A DNA stretch of 64,000 nucleotides. Origin: JAYRZB01 sp041916675. Lineage in GTDB: Bacteria > Pseudomonadota > Alphaproteobacteria > Rhizobiales > Devosiaceae. This document shows, in pieces, positions 50,363-62,837 of this stretch. The notes beneath the pieces were generated by a model. The model had not been told where the DNA came from, ran no database searches, and was given only the letters and a program-made list of their open reading frames with translations. The number at the start of each line of letters is the position of its first letter. Positions within the stretch are counted from its first letter, which is position 1. The position numbers and the translations under genes are program-made. The DNA is taken from NCBI GenBank assembly GCA_041916675.1, contig JAYRZB010000001.1:124001-188000 (forward strand). The letters are read 5' to 3'.

Positions 50363-51142
50363 TCAGACCAGACCAGTCTTGGGGAACAATCGCGCGAAAT
50401 TGGCTGTGGTTTCGGCAGCCACAGTATCAAGCGTCATGCCGCGTACTTCCGCCACCTTCTGGGCAGTGTGACGCACAAAGGCAGGTTCGTTCGATTCACC
50501 GCGATGCGGAATTGGTGCGAGATAGGGTGCATCGGTTTCGACCAGATAGCGGTTGGCCGGCACGAAGCGTGCGACGTCACGAATTTCCTCGGCATTCTTG
50601 AAGGTAATGATGCCCGAGAATGAGATGTAGCCGCCAAGGTCCAGGGCCCGGCGCGCCAGATCGGCCCCCGCCGTGAAGCAATGGAGCAGGAAGGGAAAGG
50701 CACCCTGCCCGGCTTCGTCTTCAAGGATTGCTGCCATATCGTTGTCGGCCGAGCGTGAGTGGATGACCAGCGGCAGGCCGGTAATGCGAGCGGCAGCGAT
50801 GTGACGGCGCAGGCCGGTGGCCTGTGCTTCGCGAGGCGCATTATCATAGAAATAGTCGAGACCTGCCTCCCCGATACCCACGCACTTCGGGTGGGTGGAA
50901 AGCCGCACAAGATCATCGGTCTGGATGTGCAGCTCCTGATCGGCGTTATGCGGGTGAGTACCCACTGTGCACCATACATTGTCGTGCGCATCGGCGATGG
51001 CAGCATAGGTGTCGAACTTGTCGACCCATGTGGAGATGGTCACTATGCCAGTGACGCCCGCAGCCATGGCACGTGCCATAACACCATCGCGATCGGCGCT
51101 TAGTGCCTCAAAATCGAGGTGGCAATGGCTGTCGATCAGCAT
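50363..51142 (-). CDS. tatD: TatD-family metal-dependent deoxyribonuclease
   Basis: 259 residues. An amidohydrolase-type TIM barrel with metal-binding HCHLDF (His6, His8), a conserved Glu in GIGEAGLDYF, and further His/Asp ligands in VIHSRSAD, LHCFTAG and ETDAPYLAP. TatD proteins have 3'-5' exonuclease activity in DNA repair and RNA quality control. The ATG at 51142 overlaps the metG stop by one base; a GTG one codon earlier is also possible. Confidence 0.94.
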   Translation of the reverse strand: MLIDSHCHLDFEALSADRDGVMARAMAAGVTGIVTISTWVDKFDTYAAIADAHDNVWCTVGTHPHNADQELHIQTDDLVRLSTHPKCVGIGEAGLDYFYDNAPREAQATGLRRHIAAARITGLPLVIHSRSADNDMAAILEDEAGQGAFPFLLHCFTAGADLARRALDLGGYISFSGIITFKNAEEIRDVARFVPANRYLVETDAPYLAPIPHRGESNEPAFVRHTAQKVAEVRGMTLDTVAAETTANFARLFPKTGLV

Positions 51143-52692
51143 CACTCGGCCTTGCTGCGCTCGAAGCGCTGGAATATCGGCGCCGGTTCCGGCAAGTCAG
51201 TGCCAGGCACGAGCTTGTAGCTGTCACTGGCGTGGGCAAGCATGCGCTGGTCTGACGATACGGCCAGCAAGTCCAGAATGCGCGCCGCCGAGTCCGGCGT
51301 GAATGCCAGCATCGGGATGGCCAGTCGGCGGATGACCTCCGCCGTGACGTAGAGCACCGTTTCCATGCGTGCGACGTCGGTTTTCTTGAGGGCCCACGGT
51401 TCCTGGCCGGCAAAATAGTTATTGGCTGCACTCAGCGCCGCCACGATCTCTTCCGCTGCGCTGTGGATTGCCTGTTCGTTCATAGCCTTGGCGGCCCGGG
51501 AAACAGCCGCGTCGGCGGTACCTAGAATTGCCAGGTCATCAGCACACAGCGCGCCGGGCTGCGGAACCTTGGCGGAGCAGTTCTTGTTGATCATGGACAG
51601 TGAGCGCTGAACGAGGTTGCCCAGATTGTTGGACAGATCGGCATTGTTGCGGTTGACCAGTTTGTCGCGCGCATAATCTCCGTCCTGCCCGAAGCTCACC
51701 TCGCGCAGGAAAAAGAAGCGCACCGGATCGGCGCCGAACTCCTCAACAAGCGCGAACGGATCGATAACATTGCCCAGCGACTTGCTCATCTTTTTGCCGT
51801 CAACGGTCAGGAAGCCGTGGGCAAAGACGCGATGCTGGACTTCGATGCCGGCGCTCATCAGGAAGGCCGGCCAATAGACAGTGTGGAAGCGAACGATATC
51901 CTTGCCGATCACGTGCAAGTTTGCAGGCCAGTACTTCTGGAACAGTTCGCTTTGCGTATCGGGATAACCAACGCCGGTAATGTAGTTCGTCAAGGCGTCG
52001 ACCCAGACATACATCACATGACCCGGCGCATCCGGGACCGGAATGCCCCAATCAAATGTGGTGCGGGAGATCGAGAGGTCCTGCAGCCCGCCGCGAACGA
52101 AGGATGTCACCTCGTTCTTGCGCTCGCGCGGCGCGATGAAGTCCGGATTGCTCTCGTATAGCGCCAGCAGGCGGTCCTGATAGGCCGAAAGACGGAAGAA
52201 ATAGCTTGGCTCAGTGACCCACTCAACCGGAGCACCCGATGGGGCGAATTTTTTGCCGCCCTCGCCATCTGTCAGTTCGCTCTCGTCGAAATAGGCTTCG
52301 TCGCGGACTGAATACCAGCCCTCATAGGTATCCTGATAGATATCGCCCCGGACCAGCATTTGACGCCAAAGCTCCTGGGTCGAGAGCCGGTGGCGATCTT
52401 CGGTGGTGCGGATAAAATCATCATTCGAAAGATTAAGCTTTGACGCCAGCGCTTTGAATTGTCCGGCATTCTTGTCTGCAAGGTCTCGAACCGGAATACC
52501 CTGCGCCGCCGCGGTCTGCACCATCTTGATGCCGTGCTCGTCCGTGCCGGTGAGAAAATACACGTCCCTGCCCTCGAGCCGCTTCCAGCGGGCGATGGCA
52601 TCGGTGGCGATCATCTCATAGGCATGCCCAATATGCGGCTCGCCATTGGGATAGGAAATCGCAGTAGTGACGTAAAAAGGCTTGCCGGTCAT
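51142..52692 (-). CDS. metG: Methionyl-tRNA synthetase
   Basis: 516 residues, the short form without a C-terminal tRNA-binding domain. The class I motifs are SYPNGEPHIGHAYEM (HIGH, near residue 20) and KKMSKSLGN (near 297). The connective peptide has no Cys cluster where the zinc knuckle of E. coli-type MetG lies, which is the usual alphaproteobacterial state. The anticodon-binding helical domain forms the C-terminal part. It overlaps holB by four bases and tatD by one. Confidence 0.96.
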   Translation of the reverse strand: MTGKPFYVTTAISYPNGEPHIGHAYEMIATDAIARWKRLEGRDVYFLTGTDEHGIKMVQTAAAQGIPVRDLADKNAGQFKALASKLNLSNDDFIRTTEDRHRLSTQELWRQMLVRGDIYQDTYEGWYSVRDEAYFDESELTDGEGGKKFAPSGAPVEWVTEPSYFFRLSAYQDRLLALYESNPDFIAPRERKNEVTSFVRGGLQDLSISRTTFDWGIPVPDAPGHVMYVWVDALTNYITGVGYPDTQSELFQKYWPANLHVIGKDIVRFHTVYWPAFLMSAGIEVQHRVFAHGFLTVDGKKMSKSLGNVIDPFALVEEFGADPVRFFFLREVSFGQDGDYARDKLVNRNNADLSNNLGNLVQRSLSMINKNCSAKVPQPGALCADDLAILGTADAAVSRAAKAMNEQAIHSAAEEIVAALSAANNYFAGQEPWALKKTDVARMETVLYVTAEVIRRLAIPMLAFTPDSAARILDLLAVSSDQRMLAHASDSYKLVPGTDLPEPAPIFQRFERSKAE

Positions 52693-53729
52693 AACGCCTC
52701 GGAAACAGATGATTTTTGCACGTGCCGCCTGATCGCATCCATTATGGCAATCAGGGTCTGCCGCGCGTCGAGGTTGAGGCTCTCAGCCTCGGCGAACAGG
52801 GAGTGCGCCTTCTCCCATAGCTCGTTGGCCGAGGCAAGCCGTGCGCGGGCCTGGGGGCCCGCAATGGCGGCGGTTTTTGCTTCATTGGCCAACCAGTCAC
52901 TCAGCATGACCATGGCAAAGCTGCCCATCGAGCCTGACCAGTCCGAACCTATGGCATCTGCCAGTGACAGGTGGACCATAGCGCTTGGGCGCTCAGGCGC
53001 TGCCAGCCAGGCCTGAAGGGCCACCAGCGCGGCTTGATCGCCCATTTGCAATGCTTCGAAGGCGCGGCGGGGACGTCCATCGGCCAGGGCAATCGCATGG
53101 TTAACGGCCTCGGCATCATCCTGACCATCGGCTACGAGGACCGCGCGAACCTTTTCGTCATCGAGCGGGCGAAGCGCCATGGTGTGGCAGCGCGACTTGA
53201 TGGTGGGCAGCAGGCCGCCGGGCCCATGAGAAATCAGCAGGAATAGGGTTTCGGCGGGCGGTTCCTCAAGCGTCTTGAGCAGCGCGTTGGCGGCGCTGGG
53301 ATTGCAATCATCAATGGAGTCGATCACTGCGACCCGAAAGCCCGCCCTGCCCCTCGTCTTGCGCATGCGCTCGCGTAGTTCGCGGATGTCATCGACCCGG
53401 ATGACGGTATAGAACCCCTTGGCGTCCTTCGGCTGACGGCGCAGGACGAAAACATTCGGGTGTGCCCCAGCGGCGATCTGTTCAGCCACGCGATGCGAGT
53501 CTTCATCGCCAGTACGTACCAGAACCTGACGCGCAATCTCAAAGGCGACCGTTGCCTTGCCGATGCCCTGCGGTCCGTGGATCAGGATGGCACTGGGAGC
53601 GCGATCGTTGGCGAAGGATAGAGCGATACTGGCTAGCGGCGCCTCATGGCCAAAGACCCGTGTCCGTTCTTCGGGCAAGGGCACGCCTTCGAGCTGATCT
53701 GGTTCGCGGATATCGGTCTGGCTGCTCAC
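52689..53729 (-). CDS. holB: DNA polymerase III subunit delta'
   Basis: 346 residues. A clamp-loader AAA+ subunit: P-loop GPQGIGKATVAF (Walker A, last residue Ala instead of Thr, consistent with the non-hydrolysing delta' subunit), the Walker B-like region VIDSIDDCNPSAANALLKTLEEPP, and the conserved SRC motif in TIKSRCHTMAL. The C-terminal helical domain completes it. It takes part in loading the beta clamp onto DNA. It is coupled by ATGA overlaps to tmk and metG; tmk-holB-tatD-type clusters are widespread. Confidence 0.94.
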   Translation of the reverse strand: MSSQTDIREPDQLEGVPLPEERTRVFGHEAPLASIALSFANDRAPSAILIHGPQGIGKATVAFEIARQVLVRTGDEDSHRVAEQIAAGAHPNVFVLRRQPKDAKGFYTVIRVDDIRELRERMRKTRGRAGFRVAVIDSIDDCNPSAANALLKTLEEPPAETLFLLISHGPGGLLPTIKSRCHTMALRPLDDEKVRAVLVADGQDDAEAVNHAIALADGRPRRAFEALQMGDQAALVALQAWLAAPERPSAMVHLSLADAIGSDWSGSMGSFAMVMLSDWLANEAKTAAIAGPQARARLASANELWEKAHSLFAEAESLNLDARQTLIAIMDAIRRHVQKSSVSEAL

Positions 53730-54412
53730 GCCTGCGAACCGGCGAGAATTTCGGGGAACCGCGCAGTCACGGTCTGCCAGATGGCCTCTTCCAGCTCATC
53801 CTCGCTTTGGTCGGCCGAAATGACGACGCAGCGCTGGGGATTGTTGCGGGCGATATCGAGGAACGCCTCGCGCAAGCGGGTGTGCCATTCGAGGTCCTCC
53901 TTCTCGAAGCGGTCAGCGCCACCTACGATCCCGTCCTCGACGGCACGTTGTGCTACGCGCCGAAAAGCGGCTTCGGGATCCATGTCGAGGAGGATTGTGA
54001 TATCCGGCACATGGCCGTTGAGCGCCAGCTCCTCGAGGGCGCGGATCAGTTTGTCGTCGACGCCACCCGTCAGGCCCTGATAGGCGCGGGTGGAGTCGTG
54101 GAACCGGTCGGAAATAACCCATTTGCCGCTGGCAAGGTTGGGTGCGATCAACTGATTGACGTGGTCAAGCCGCGCGGCGGCGAACAGCACAGCCTCAGCA
54201 CCGGCTCCCCAGCTCTCGGAATGCCCCTGCAGGATGAGCGAGCGAATAGCTTCCGCTTTCGGAGTTCCGCCCGGTTCACGCGTCCGAACGGCCTCAATGG
54301 CGGCCCGTCCGAGGTTGGCGGCAAGACGCTTGACCTGTGTTGATTTGCCGACGCCTTCGCCGCCCTCGAAAGTCAGGAAGCGCGCGCCGCTGGGCTGTTG
54401 CGGGTCGGACAT
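53726..54412 (-). CDS. tmk: Thymidylate kinase
   Basis: 228 residues from ATG 54412 (MSDPQQPSGARFLTFEGGEG). The P-loop is FEGGEGVGKSTQ, then REPGGTPKAEAIR, the DRY-like motif ISDRFHDSTRAYQG and the lid-region RVAQRAVEDGIVGGADRFE. It phosphorylates dTMP to dTDP. The frame is open upstream into dacA, but the conserved start and the 19-base spacing from dacA support this choice. It is coupled with holB. Confidence 0.96.
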   Translation of the reverse strand: MSDPQQPSGARFLTFEGGEGVGKSTQVKRLAANLGRAAIEAVRTREPGGTPKAEAIRSLILQGHSESWGAGAEAVLFAAARLDHVNQLIAPNLASGKWVISDRFHDSTRAYQGLTGGVDDKLIRALEELALNGHVPDITILLDMDPEAAFRRVAQRAVEDGIVGGADRFEKEDLEWHTRLREAFLDIARNNPQRCVVISADQSEDELEEAIWQTVTARFPEILAGSQA

Positions 54413-54431
54413 AGATGAGCTTTCCGTGTGG

Positions 54432-55601
54432 TTAGAGCCAGCCGAACGCCAGCTGTTTGAGCGCATCCATAGCACGGCGCGGCAGATCGCCCTGCTCCAC
54501 CGTTTCACCGGCAAAAAGCGGTGCCGTCTGCACCAGTTGCTCACCGCAGAACACACGCAACTCAGCAACCTGAGCGCCTTCTTCGACGGGCGGGCGCAGT
54601 GGACCACGATAGACGATGGTTGCGGTCGGGCATTCCTTGACGCCCTTCGGCACATAAAGATCGATATTGCCCTTGCCCACCAGCGGCACCGAACCGGTCA
54701 CCCCGCCGTAGACGTCGGCATAGCCAACCGTCTTGCCCTCGGGGAACACCGATAGGCGCTCAAATGCGCGCGTCCCCCACGTGATCAGCTTGCGAGCCTC
54801 TTCGGCGCGCTCGCGCATCGAACTCAGTCCATGCACCACTGCGACCAGCCGACGGCCGCCCTGTTTGGTCGAGACGACGCTGCCGTAGCCGGCGGCCTCA
54901 GTGTGGCCGGTTTTCAGCCCATCAACGCCGATGCCCATTTCAACCAGTGAGTTGCGGTTCTCTTGGCGGATTTTGTTCCAGGTGAACTCGGGCTCCGAGA
55001 AGATATGGTAGTAGTCTGGATACTCTCGGATCAGGTAACGCGCCAGGTTGGCGAGATCGCGCGCCGTGACGTGCATATTCGGGTCCGGCAGGCCCGTTGC
55101 ATTGGTGAACACAGAGCCTGTGAGGCCAATTTCCTCGGCCAGGATGTTCATCATGCTGGCGAAGGTCTCTTCGGACCCGCCAATCCCCTCGGCAAGGGCC
55201 ATGGCGGCATCGTTTCCAGACTGGATGATCACCGAACGCACGAGGTCAGCAACCTTGATCTTGGAGTTGAGCTCGGCAAACATGGTTGAGCCACCAGACT
55301 GGGCCCCACCCTCGCGCCACGCGCGCTCCGAGATAAAAAACTCGTCTTCAAAGGAAAGCTTGCCCAGGGCAATTTCATGGAAGACGACCGCGACCGTCAT
55401 CAACTTGGCCATGCTGGCCGGTTCCATAGGCAAATCAGCGTCTTTCTGGAACAGAACCGTGCCGGTTTCATAGTCCATCAAGACCGCAAAGCGGGCCTGG
55501 GTGTTAAATTCCTGCGCATGAACTGCAAACGAAAGCAGGGACAGAAGCAAAGCCCCTGCCCAGAGCCACATCCGTCGAAACGTACCGTTGGTTATGGTCA
55601 T
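54432..55601 (-). CDS. dacA: D-alanyl-D-alanine carboxypeptidase (DacA/PBP5 type)
   Basis: 389 residues. A signal peptide (hydrophobic 12-28, cleavage near VHA-QEF) leads to a periplasmic low-molecular-weight penicillin-binding protein with the S11 active-site motifs Ser63-x-x-Lys66 (SMAK), Ser127-Gly-Asn129 (SGN) and Lys229-Thr-Gly231 (KTG). A PBP5-type C-terminal beta domain follows, ending in the amphipathic RRAMDALKQLAFGWL, likely the membrane anchor. It trims the terminal D-Ala of peptidoglycan pentapeptides. The start is not certain; ATG 55601 gives a normal signal peptide. Confidence 0.94.
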   Translation of the reverse strand: MTITNGTFRRMWLWAGALLLSLLSFAVHAQEFNTQARFAVLMDYETGTVLFQKDADLPMEPASMAKLMTVAVVFHEIALGKLSFEDEFFISERAWREGGAQSGGSTMFAELNSKIKVADLVRSVIIQSGNDAAMALAEGIGGSEETFASMMNILAEEIGLTGSVFTNATGLPDPNMHVTARDLANLARYLIREYPDYYHIFSEPEFTWNKIRQENRNSLVEMGIGVDGLKTGHTEAAGYGSVVSTKQGGRRLVAVVHGLSSMRERAEEARKLITWGTRAFERLSVFPEGKTVGYADVYGGVTGSVPLVGKGNIDLYVPKGVKECPTATIVYRGPLRPPVEEGAQVAELRVFCGEQLVQTAPLFAGETVEQGDLPRRAMDALKQLAFGWL

Positions 55602-55652
55602 TTCTGCGATCGCAATCCTGCTGGCGGAGGCACCACGTCTCCGCGCCAAGGA

Positions 55653-56846
55653 CTAATACAGAACGATGTCGTTCAGGCCAAGTTCCCGTGCAAGGTCTAG
55701 CACATCTGTTCGCGCCACGCCGGGCTTCAAATGTGTGAGAGTGAGGCGCGTAGCCGGCTTGCCGTTGATCATCAGGGTTTGTTCATCGACGGCACCGAGC
55801 AGAGCAAACTCGGTTGCTACGCGTGCCGCCCCATCAGGATTGCCGAAAACCCCCAGCGAGAGATCGATCTTGAGTGCGTTCTGGTCGATGGTTTCGGCCC
55901 AGGCGGCGAGGGCTGGCGAGCGTGTCGCCATGGCATTTGCCGCTGCGTGAGCGTCGTTGATAGCGATATCGCCCTGAACCGGGTCGGCGTATGAGAAGAT
56001 GCCGGAGAACATGCTGGCAAGATCGTTGCCCGAGAACGAGCCGCGGCTGACAGGCACAACCTGTCGATCGGCATGCTGGCCGACATAGTCAATCGGCTGC
56101 TCGGAGTTACTTGCAACCTGCAGAACCTCGTCGGCCGCCTGGCCCTGGCCTGCGTCAAACATAGCAAAGCGGGTGCCGCCGTTTTCCATCGGCGTCGGCT
56201 GATTGAGGCTGGCCATCAGGAAGCGCGTGTCATCGCCTTCAAGCGGTGCCGGGCCGACATAGTCCACCTCAACGCTTGTGCTTCCGTTGGCTCGATATTC
56301 CAGAAGGTCCGCCGCACGTTGCGAAAGATCGATGATACGCCCGGCGACATAGGGCCCGCGATCGTTGACGCGCACAATGACAGACCGGCCGTTTTCGAGG
56401 TTGGTCACCCGCACATAGGACGGGAGTGGCAGGGTTGGATGCGCGGCAGTAATCGCGTTGGCAGAGAAAATTTCACCGTTCGCCGTGCGGCGCCCGTGGA
56501 AGTCCCAGCCATACCAGGACGCTTTGCCGGTTGCCACATAGTCGGGCTGTTCCGCGGGCACATAGGTCTTGCCCTTGACGGTATAGGGCTTTCCAACCTG
56601 ATAGCGCCCCCCGCCCTTAGGCGGATTCGGGTCGGTTGTGACACGCGGCGAGACGCCAACGCCGTATTCCTTGGACGAGAACGCGCCGCGCTTGACGCCG
56701 CTGCTGGGCAGGCCATTGCCACCAAAACCGCAAGCCGCAACCATGGGTGCGACCAGCGTCAAAACCGTGGTTGCGCGAACAACGCTCAACCAGATGGACT
56801 TGTTAGTATGCAATGCCTTGAACCCCACGCGCGTAATCGGTGGCAT
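55653..56846 (-). CDS. rlpA: RlpA-like septal lytic transglycosylase lipoprotein with SPOR domain
   Basis: 397 residues. The N-terminus holds a lipoprotein signal ending in VAAC-G (Cys39). The double-psi beta-barrel domain (about 98-195) has ATGKASWYGWDFHGRRTANGE, VRVTNLENGRSVIVRVNDRGP and IDLSQRAADLL, the RlpA hallmarks with the catalytic Asp. A long low-complexity middle is followed by a SPOR domain (about 325-397) that binds denuded septal glycan. RlpA cleaves such glycan strands in cell separation. It is the first gene of the rlpA-dacA-tmk-holB-metG-tatD-MBL series. Confidence 0.92.
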   Translation of the reverse strand: MPPITRVGFKALHTNKSIWLSVVRATTVLTLVAPMVAACGFGGNGLPSSGVKRGAFSSKEYGVGVSPRVTTDPNPPKGGGRYQVGKPYTVKGKTYVPAEQPDYVATGKASWYGWDFHGRRTANGEIFSANAITAAHPTLPLPSYVRVTNLENGRSVIVRVNDRGPYVAGRIIDLSQRAADLLEYRANGSTSVEVDYVGPAPLEGDDTRFLMASLNQPTPMENGGTRFAMFDAGQGQAADEVLQVASNSEQPIDYVGQHADRQVVPVSRGSFSGNDLASMFSGIFSYADPVQGDIAINDAHAAANAMATRSPALAAWAETIDQNALKIDLSLGVFGNPDGAARVATEFALLGAVDEQTLMINGKPATRLTLTHLKPGVARTDVLDLARELGLNDIVLY

Positions 56847-56955
56847 TCTATTTGAATGTGATACGAATTATGCCCATTCCATACCAACGTGGTTTCCGCG
56901 GCGTTAACATCGTCGCGGGTGAACATTGCGCGGGGATTGGACCGTGCTATGACAC

Positions 56956-56984
56956 TTGCCTATTCGACAAAATCACATCATATA
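56956..56984 (+). promoter_or_regulatory. Candidate metH promoter
   Basis: TTGCCT (56956-56961) and CATATA (56979-56984), spaced 17 bases, lie upstream of metH. The -10 overlaps the first half of the 20-bp palindrome, so a protein bound there would block RNA polymerase. Confidence 0.5.
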
Positions 56985-56999
56985 AAGAAATCTTTATAT
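56980..56999. promoter_or_regulatory. 20-bp palindrome, probable SahR/ArsR-type operator of metH
   Basis: ATATAAAGA-AA-TCTTTATAT: perfect 9-bp arms around two bases, 43 bases before the metH start. The form resembles ArsR-family operators, and in proteobacteria the ArsR-type S-adenosylhomocysteine sensor SahR controls metH and other methionine-cycle genes. The assignment to SahR is inference; no regulator gene lies in the window. Confidence 0.65.
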
Positions 57000-57041
57000 C
57001 CTGGCGCTGACGCTGCGCCGAGGGATCGAACAGGTGCATGA

Positions 57042-60784
<3,743 letters not shown>

Positions 60785-60788
<4 letters not shown>

Positions 60789-61174
60789 CCACGCCGTTCG
60801 ATCGCGCCAGCAAGGGTATTGCAGTGACCGTGGTCACTGGCGCAGGCACAATGCCATTGCCGCTGGATAGTCTTGCGCGCGGCACATCGCTGAACGATCT
60901 GGCAGTCGTGCGGCTGGCTGGGCCCCTGCACAATCACGCAAACGGCGACACCTGCATCGCCTGCGCTTCCGCGGGCGATGTGCGGTTGGCGCTATTCGAT
61001 CTGTTGCAGACACCGAAGCACCCAACCCGCGTGGTCGTCGACGCGCGGGGCGTCGCCGATCCGACGCAAGTTATCGAACGTTTAATTCCGGGGCGGCAAC
61101 CTGCAGCAGCGCTACGCGATCATACCGTGGCCCGCAGCTTTCACCTATTTGAAGTGGTGGAAATGGCCGGTTAG
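60785..61174 (+). CDS. Small degenerate CobW/COG0523-like protein coupled to metH
   Basis: 129 residues starting inside the metH stop (ATGA), so translation is coupled. The layout mirrors the N-terminal G domain of CobW-family metal GTPases: strand VTVVTGAG (14-21), a central segment DTCIACASAGDVRLALFDLL (55-74) resembling the CobW metal-site GCxCC followed by GDLVRALxDLL, and VVVDARGVADPTQVIERL (83-100) resembling the CobW VIETTGLADPxPVI strand. The Walker A lysine loop is missing (GAGTMPLP instead of GxxGxGKTT), and the CxCC is reduced to Cys57 and Cys60. It is probably a remnant or repurposed non-GTPase; the stop overlaps folD convergently. Homology is from eye comparison only. Confidence 0.55.
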
Positions 61175-62073
61175 GGCGTGAGGTCGCTTGGCGGCGTCAG
61201 GCCATTGATCAGCGACGCGGTTGTGACCGTGTTGGCCAGAAGGCAGGCGATGGTCATCGGACCAACGCCTCCGGGCACCGGCGTGATGGCACCGGCCACC
61301 GCAACCGCTTCGGCAAAGGCCACATCGCCCAGCAGGCGCGTCCTGCCTTCTCCGCGTTCCGGCGCGGCAATGCGGTTGATGCCCACGTCGATGACGGTGG
61401 CGCCGGGCTTTATCCAGTCGCCCCTGATCATTTCCGGACGCCCGACCGCAGCAATCACGATATCGGCCTGTCGAACGATGGAGGCCAGGTCGCGGGTGCG
61501 CGAATGCGCCACAGTGACGGTGCAGTTCTCGCGCAGCAGCAGTTGAGAAATCGGTTTGCCGACGAGGTTGGAGCGCCCGACGACCACGGCATGGAGGCCC
61601 GAGAGGTTGCCCAGTGTGTCGCGCAGCAGCATAAGGCAGCCCAGAGGCGTGCAGGAGACCGGGCCTGGCAAGCCGATGGCGAGCTTGCCGACGCTTGCGG
61701 GCGTGAAGCAATCGACATCCTTGGCAGGATCAATCGTCTCGATGATCTTGAGGGGGTCTATCTGCTTGGGCACCGGCAACTGCACCAGGATACCGTGGAT
61801 GGCCGGATCAGCATTGAGCCTTTCCACCAAGGCCAGCACCTCGGCCTCGCTGCTGGTCTCGGGCAACTCGTATTTCTCCGAATGCATACCCATTTCCACT
61901 GTCTGCCGGGCCTTCTGCGCCACATAGACCTGGCTGCCCGGATCATTCCCGACGATGACAACTGCCAGCCCCGGCGTGATGCCATGATCAGCCTTGAGCC
62001 TTGCAACATGGGCGACGATGCGCCCACGCAGGCCCTCTGCGAAGGCTTTTCCGTCGATGATGGCAGCGGTCAT
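61171..62073 (-). CDS. folD: Methylenetetrahydrofolate dehydrogenase/cyclohydrolase
   Basis: 300 residues from ATG 62073. Bifunctional FolD interconverts 5,10-methylene- and 10-formyl-tetrahydrofolate using NADP. Signatures are LAVVIVGNDPGSQVYVAQKAR with catalytic Lys in the YVxxK-like element, GILVQLPVPKQID, VDCFTPASVGKL, and the NADP-binding VVVGRSNLVGKPISQLLL with PVPGGVGPMTIACLL. It overlaps pxpA by four bases, so it is the fourth gene of the pxpB-pxpC-pxpA-folD run. Its 3' end meets the CobW-like gene convergently. Confidence 0.96.
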   Translation of the reverse strand: MTAAIIDGKAFAEGLRGRIVAHVARLKADHGITPGLAVVIVGNDPGSQVYVAQKARQTVEMGMHSEKYELPETSSEAEVLALVERLNADPAIHGILVQLPVPKQIDPLKIIETIDPAKDVDCFTPASVGKLAIGLPGPVSCTPLGCLMLLRDTLGNLSGLHAVVVGRSNLVGKPISQLLLRENCTVTVAHSRTRDLASIVRQADIVIAAVGRPEMIRGDWIKPGATVIDVGINRIAAPERGEGRTRLLGDVAFAEAVAVAGAITPVPGGVGPMTIACLLANTVTTASLINGLTPPSDLTP

Positions 62074-62837
62074 GACTGACTCCTGGCGGTCGGGGCAATT
62101 GCGGGGGCGATGGCTATACCGGCGGCCGTCAGCAGGTCGCGCATATGGCGCGCAATAGCAACCGCTCCGTCGGTATCGCCGTGCAGGCAAAGCGAGCGCG
62201 CGGCAGACTTGATGACGGTGCCGTCGATAGCACTGATTTCGGCGTCGTTGGCAAGAATGACCGCCCGCCGGGCAATTCGCTCTGGATCATGGATCACGGC
62301 CCCTGGCTCGCCGCGCGGCACCAAAAGGCCATTGGATTGGTAAGCCCGGTCGGCATAGGCTTCGCGAACGACTTTGAGTCCCAGGGCCTCGGCGGCTGTG
62401 ACTTGCGCGCTATTGTCGATGGCGAGCACGACAAGACTTGCATCATGGTTCCGCGCGGCGGCGAAACAGACACTGGCGATACTCTCGTCTTCCGCTGCCA
62501 TGTTGGCCAGAGCGCCATGCAGCTTGACGTAGCGCAGCGCGACGCCTTCGGCCGCCGCGATTTCGGCCAGTCGGTCGAACTGCACCCGCAACTGACGTAC
62601 CAGATCGTCGACACCGATGGACAACCGCACGCGACCAAAGTTTTCGCGGTCGGCAAAGCCAGGATGGTAGCCCGCTACGACACCCTGAACCTTGGCGCCT
62701 CGCAATGCGGCGCGCATGGTCTTATCTGTCCCTGCATGCCCTCCGCAGGCGATGGACGCGCTTGAGATGATTTCGAGCAAAGCTGCATCGTTGCCCATGC
62801 CCTCGCCGATATCGGCATTCAGGTCCAGGCTCTTCAT
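62070..62837 (-). CDS. pxpA: 5-oxoprolinase subunit A (LamB/YcsF family)
   Basis: 255 residues. The LamB/YcsF signature is clear: LDLNADIGEGMGND, SIACGGHAGTDKTM, GYHPGFADRENFGR, VKLHGALANMA, EAYADRAYQSNGLLVPR and SLCLHGDTDGAV. With PxpB and PxpC it forms the ATP-dependent prokaryotic 5-oxoprolinase that turns pyroglutamate into glutamate. It overlaps both pxpC and folD by four bases each. Confidence 0.95.
   Translation of the reverse strand: MKSLDLNADIGEGMGNDAALLEIISSASIACGGHAGTDKTMRAALRGAKVQGVVAGYHPGFADRENFGRVRLSIGVDDLVRQLRVQFDRLAEIAAAEGVALRYVKLHGALANMAAEDESIASVCFAAARNHDASLVVLAIDNSAQVTAAEALGLKVVREAYADRAYQSNGLLVPRGEPGAVIHDPERIARRAVILANDAEISAIDGTVIKSAARSLCLHGDTDGAVAIARHMRDLLTAAGIAIAPAIAPTARSQS

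Noticed and set aside
56847..57041. Cobalamin or S-adenosylmethionine riboswitch upstream of metH
   Set aside because: No B12-box-like or SAM-type conserved elements were recognised in the 195 bases; the clear signal is a DNA palindrome over the promoter.
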